5,954 nucleotides of DNA from an uncultured Treponema sp. (GTDB lineage Bacteria; Spirochaetota; Spirochaetia; Treponematales; Treponemataceae). Below the pieces are notes generated by a model. The model saw only the letters and a list, made by a program, of their open reading frames with translations. It was not told the origin of the DNA and searched no databases. The position numbers and the translations under genes were made by a program. Every line of letters starts with the position of its first letter. Within the stretch, counting starts at the first letter, position 1. The stretch covers positions 1 to 5,954 of the forward strand of contig CAMOEE010000159.1 in NCBI GenBank assembly GCA_946611835.1. The letters run 5' to 3'. Below, in pieces: positions 4,450-5,954 of this stretch.

Positions 4450-5954
4450 ATGACCACAGACATTTCGATTACCGTAAAACCAAACGATGAAAAAAATCAA
4501 AAGCTGATTGAGACAGAAATCCTAAAATCTCTGGATAAAAAAGGAATTCCGTACAAAAAAGAAGAAGTCACCAGCGTATTTGTAAAAAAATCTATCGACG
4601 CAAGGCACGGACAAATAAAAATCCTTTTACGATACAAAGTTTACATCGGCGAAAAGCCCAACGGAGACGGCGAAACTCTCCCTGTCTGGAAAAATGCAGA
4701 CGGAAAACACACAGTCATCATCGTTGGCTCAGGGCCTGCGGGCTTGTATGCGGCTTTCAGGCTTCTGGAAGACGGAATCAAACCTGTGATTATCGAGCGG
4801 GGAAGCTGCACTGACGAGCGGAAAAATGATGTTGAGGAACTTGAATCACAGGGAAAACTTAATGCCCAGTCAAATTTCTGCTTTGGCGAGGGCGGAGCCG
4901 GCACTTTCTCAGACGGAAAACTCTACACACGGAGCAACAAACGGGGCGATATCGGAAAAATCTACCGCATCTTCGTCGAATTCGGTGCGAGCGAAAAGAT
5001 TTTAACGGACGCCCATCCCCACATAGGAACTGACAAGCTGCCTGAGATCATCAGCGGAATGCGTAAAAAAATCATCGCACTTGGCGGCGAATTTTACTTC
5101 GACACTCTCTGCACGAATCTGATTGTCGAAAATGGCTCGGCAAAAGGCGTGACTCTCAAAAATCTCCGCACAAACGAAGAATTTTCACTTACCGGAGAAG
5201 CAGTAATCCTTGCGACAGGCCATTCTGCAGTTGACATCTACAAAATGATTGCAAAAATCTCCCCCTCTTCCCTGGAAGCAAAAACTTTCGCTGTGGGAGT
5301 GCGGGTTGAGCATCCGAGGGCACTCATTGACTCGATTCAGTTCCACGGAAAGCCAATGCCACAGGCGGCGGAATACAGGCTCACCACACAGGTCGATGGC
5401 CGCGGCGTTTACAGCTTCTGCATGTGCCCTGGCGGATACATCGTTCCCTGTGCCACGGCAGAAAATCAAATCGTAATTAACGGAATGTCAGCTTCCGGGC
5501 GAAACAGCCGGTGGAGCGACGCCGCAATAGTAGTTGAAAGGCGGCCTGAAGACATTCCTGAGGAATATCGCAAAAAAGCAGAAGATGACGGCTGCCCGGC
5601 TCTCGCAGGACTTTACTGGCGAACGGCCTTCGAAGAAGAAACGTTCCGACAAGGGAAGGGGCAGTTTGCGCCGGCACAAAAACTCACGGATTTTTTGGGT
5701 CACAAAGATTCAACGGCCCTGCCCGAAACCAGCTACAAGCCGGGTGTGGTCATAAGCCGCCTCGACAAGTGGCTTCCTTCCGAAATCAGCTCCCGGCTCG
5801 AACAGGCATTCAGGGATTTTGACAAAAATATGCACGGTTTTATCAGCGAAGAGGCAATTTTGATTGCAAGCGAAACCCGAACAAGCACTCCGGTGAGAAT
5901 CACCCGCAACAAAGAGACTCTCGAGTGTGAGGGAATCGCAAATCTTTATCCGGC
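4450..5954 (+). CDS. FAD-dependent oxidoreductase, COG2509 type (3' end outside window)
   Basis: This open frame runs from the ATG at 4450 to the window edge, 501 complete codons. It belongs to the predicted NAD(P)/FAD-dependent dehydrogenases of COG2509, whose substrate is mostly unknown. Residues 1-70 form the family's N-terminal domain, with the typical KKSIDAR (46-52). The FAD-binding Rossmann loop is VIIVGSGPAGLYAA (89-102), ending in the acidic residue of IIER (114-117). Then come the family hallmarks NFCFGEGGAGTFSDGKLYTR (142-161), VILATGHSA (252-260), FAVGVRVEHP (280-289), SFCMCPGGYIVP (322-333), INGMSASGRNSRW (343-355) and ETRTSTPVRITRN (475-487). The window ends at LYP (499-501), just before the expected GEG-GYAGG FAD-binding segment; the next two bases, GC, dictate alanine. 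I expect roughly 30-40 more residues. The start is supported by the complete N-terminal domain, although no Shine-Dalgarno is seen. There are no membrane segments or signal peptide, so it is probably cytoplasmic. A functional link to proline synthesis is not evident. Confidence 0.92.
   Translation, partial: MTTDISITVKPNDEKNQKLIETEILKSLDKKGIPYKKEEVTSVFVKKSIDARHGQIKILLRYKVYIGEKPNGDGETLPVWKNADGKHTVIIVGSGPAGLYAAFRLLEDGIKPVIIERGSCTDERKNDVEELESQGKLNAQSNFCFGEGGAGTFSDGKLYTRSNKRGDIGKIYRIFVEFGASEKILTDAHPHIGTDKLPEIISGMRKKIIALGGEFYFDTLCTNLIVENGSAKGVTLKNLRTNEEFSLTGEAVILATGHSAVDIYKMIAKISPSSLEAKTFAVGVRVEHPRALIDSIQFHGKPMPQAAEYRLTTQVDGRGVYSFCMCPGGYIVPCATAENQIVINGMSASGRNSRWSDAAIVVERRPEDIPEEYRKKAEDDGCPALAGLYWRTAFEEETFRQGKGQFAPAQKLTDFLGHKDSTALPETSYKPGVVISRLDKWLPSEISSRLEQAFRDFDKNMHGFISEEAILIASETRTSTPVRITRNKETLECEGIANLYP

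Noticed and set aside
4641..4904. Minus-strand and alternate-frame open frames across the FAD oxidoreductase (also 5185-5755)
   Set aside because: They overlap the unbroken FAD-protein frame, which has family motifs throughout; the alternatives have skewed compositions and no recognisable motifs.

Overview
The window looks like a chromosomal, host-metabolism region from a spirochaete, most likely a gut- or rumen-type Treponema. That assignment is a judgement from overall style: roughly mid-40s % GC with AT-rich local stretches, a glutamate 5-kinase without a PUA domain, and an IlvY-like regulator behind proC. No rRNA or other diagnostic marker is present. All six genes are on the + strand, and there is no sign of a mobile element, CRISPR array, tRNA or prophage.

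Layout. Bases 1-62 are a short leader with a possible promoter (TTGAAC, 17 bp, TAAGAT). A 173-residue protein of unknown function (63-584) is followed after 4 bases by proA (589-1875), after 25 bases by proB (1901-2698), and after 3 bases by proC (2702-3484). A LysR-type regulator very similar in length and motifs to IlvY (3507-4400) starts 22 bases after proC. A 49-base AT-rich gap holding a perfect TATAAT then leads into a large FAD-dependent oxidoreductase of the COG2509 type (4450 to the window end), whose last few dozen residues lie outside the window.

Function. ProB phosphorylates glutamate, ProA reduces glutamyl-5-phosphate to glutamate-5-semialdehyde, which cyclises to pyrroline-5-carboxylate, and ProC reduces that to proline. 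The whole glutamate-to-proline route is therefore encoded in one tight cluster, in the order A-B-C. The upstream unknown gene and the downstream regulator are packed closely enough to be cotranscribed. The FAD oxidoreductase may have its own promoter.

Nothing here is a clearly new system. The points most worth a second look are: an in-frame triple 9-bp repeat inside proA, in a loop where the E. coli enzyme (recalled from memory) is about 8 residues shorter; an imperfect 12-bp inverted repeat that pairs the end of proC with the ilvY-like start codon; an orphan IlvY-type regulator in a proline operon; and -10-like boxes so close to two start codons that leaderless mRNAs are possible.
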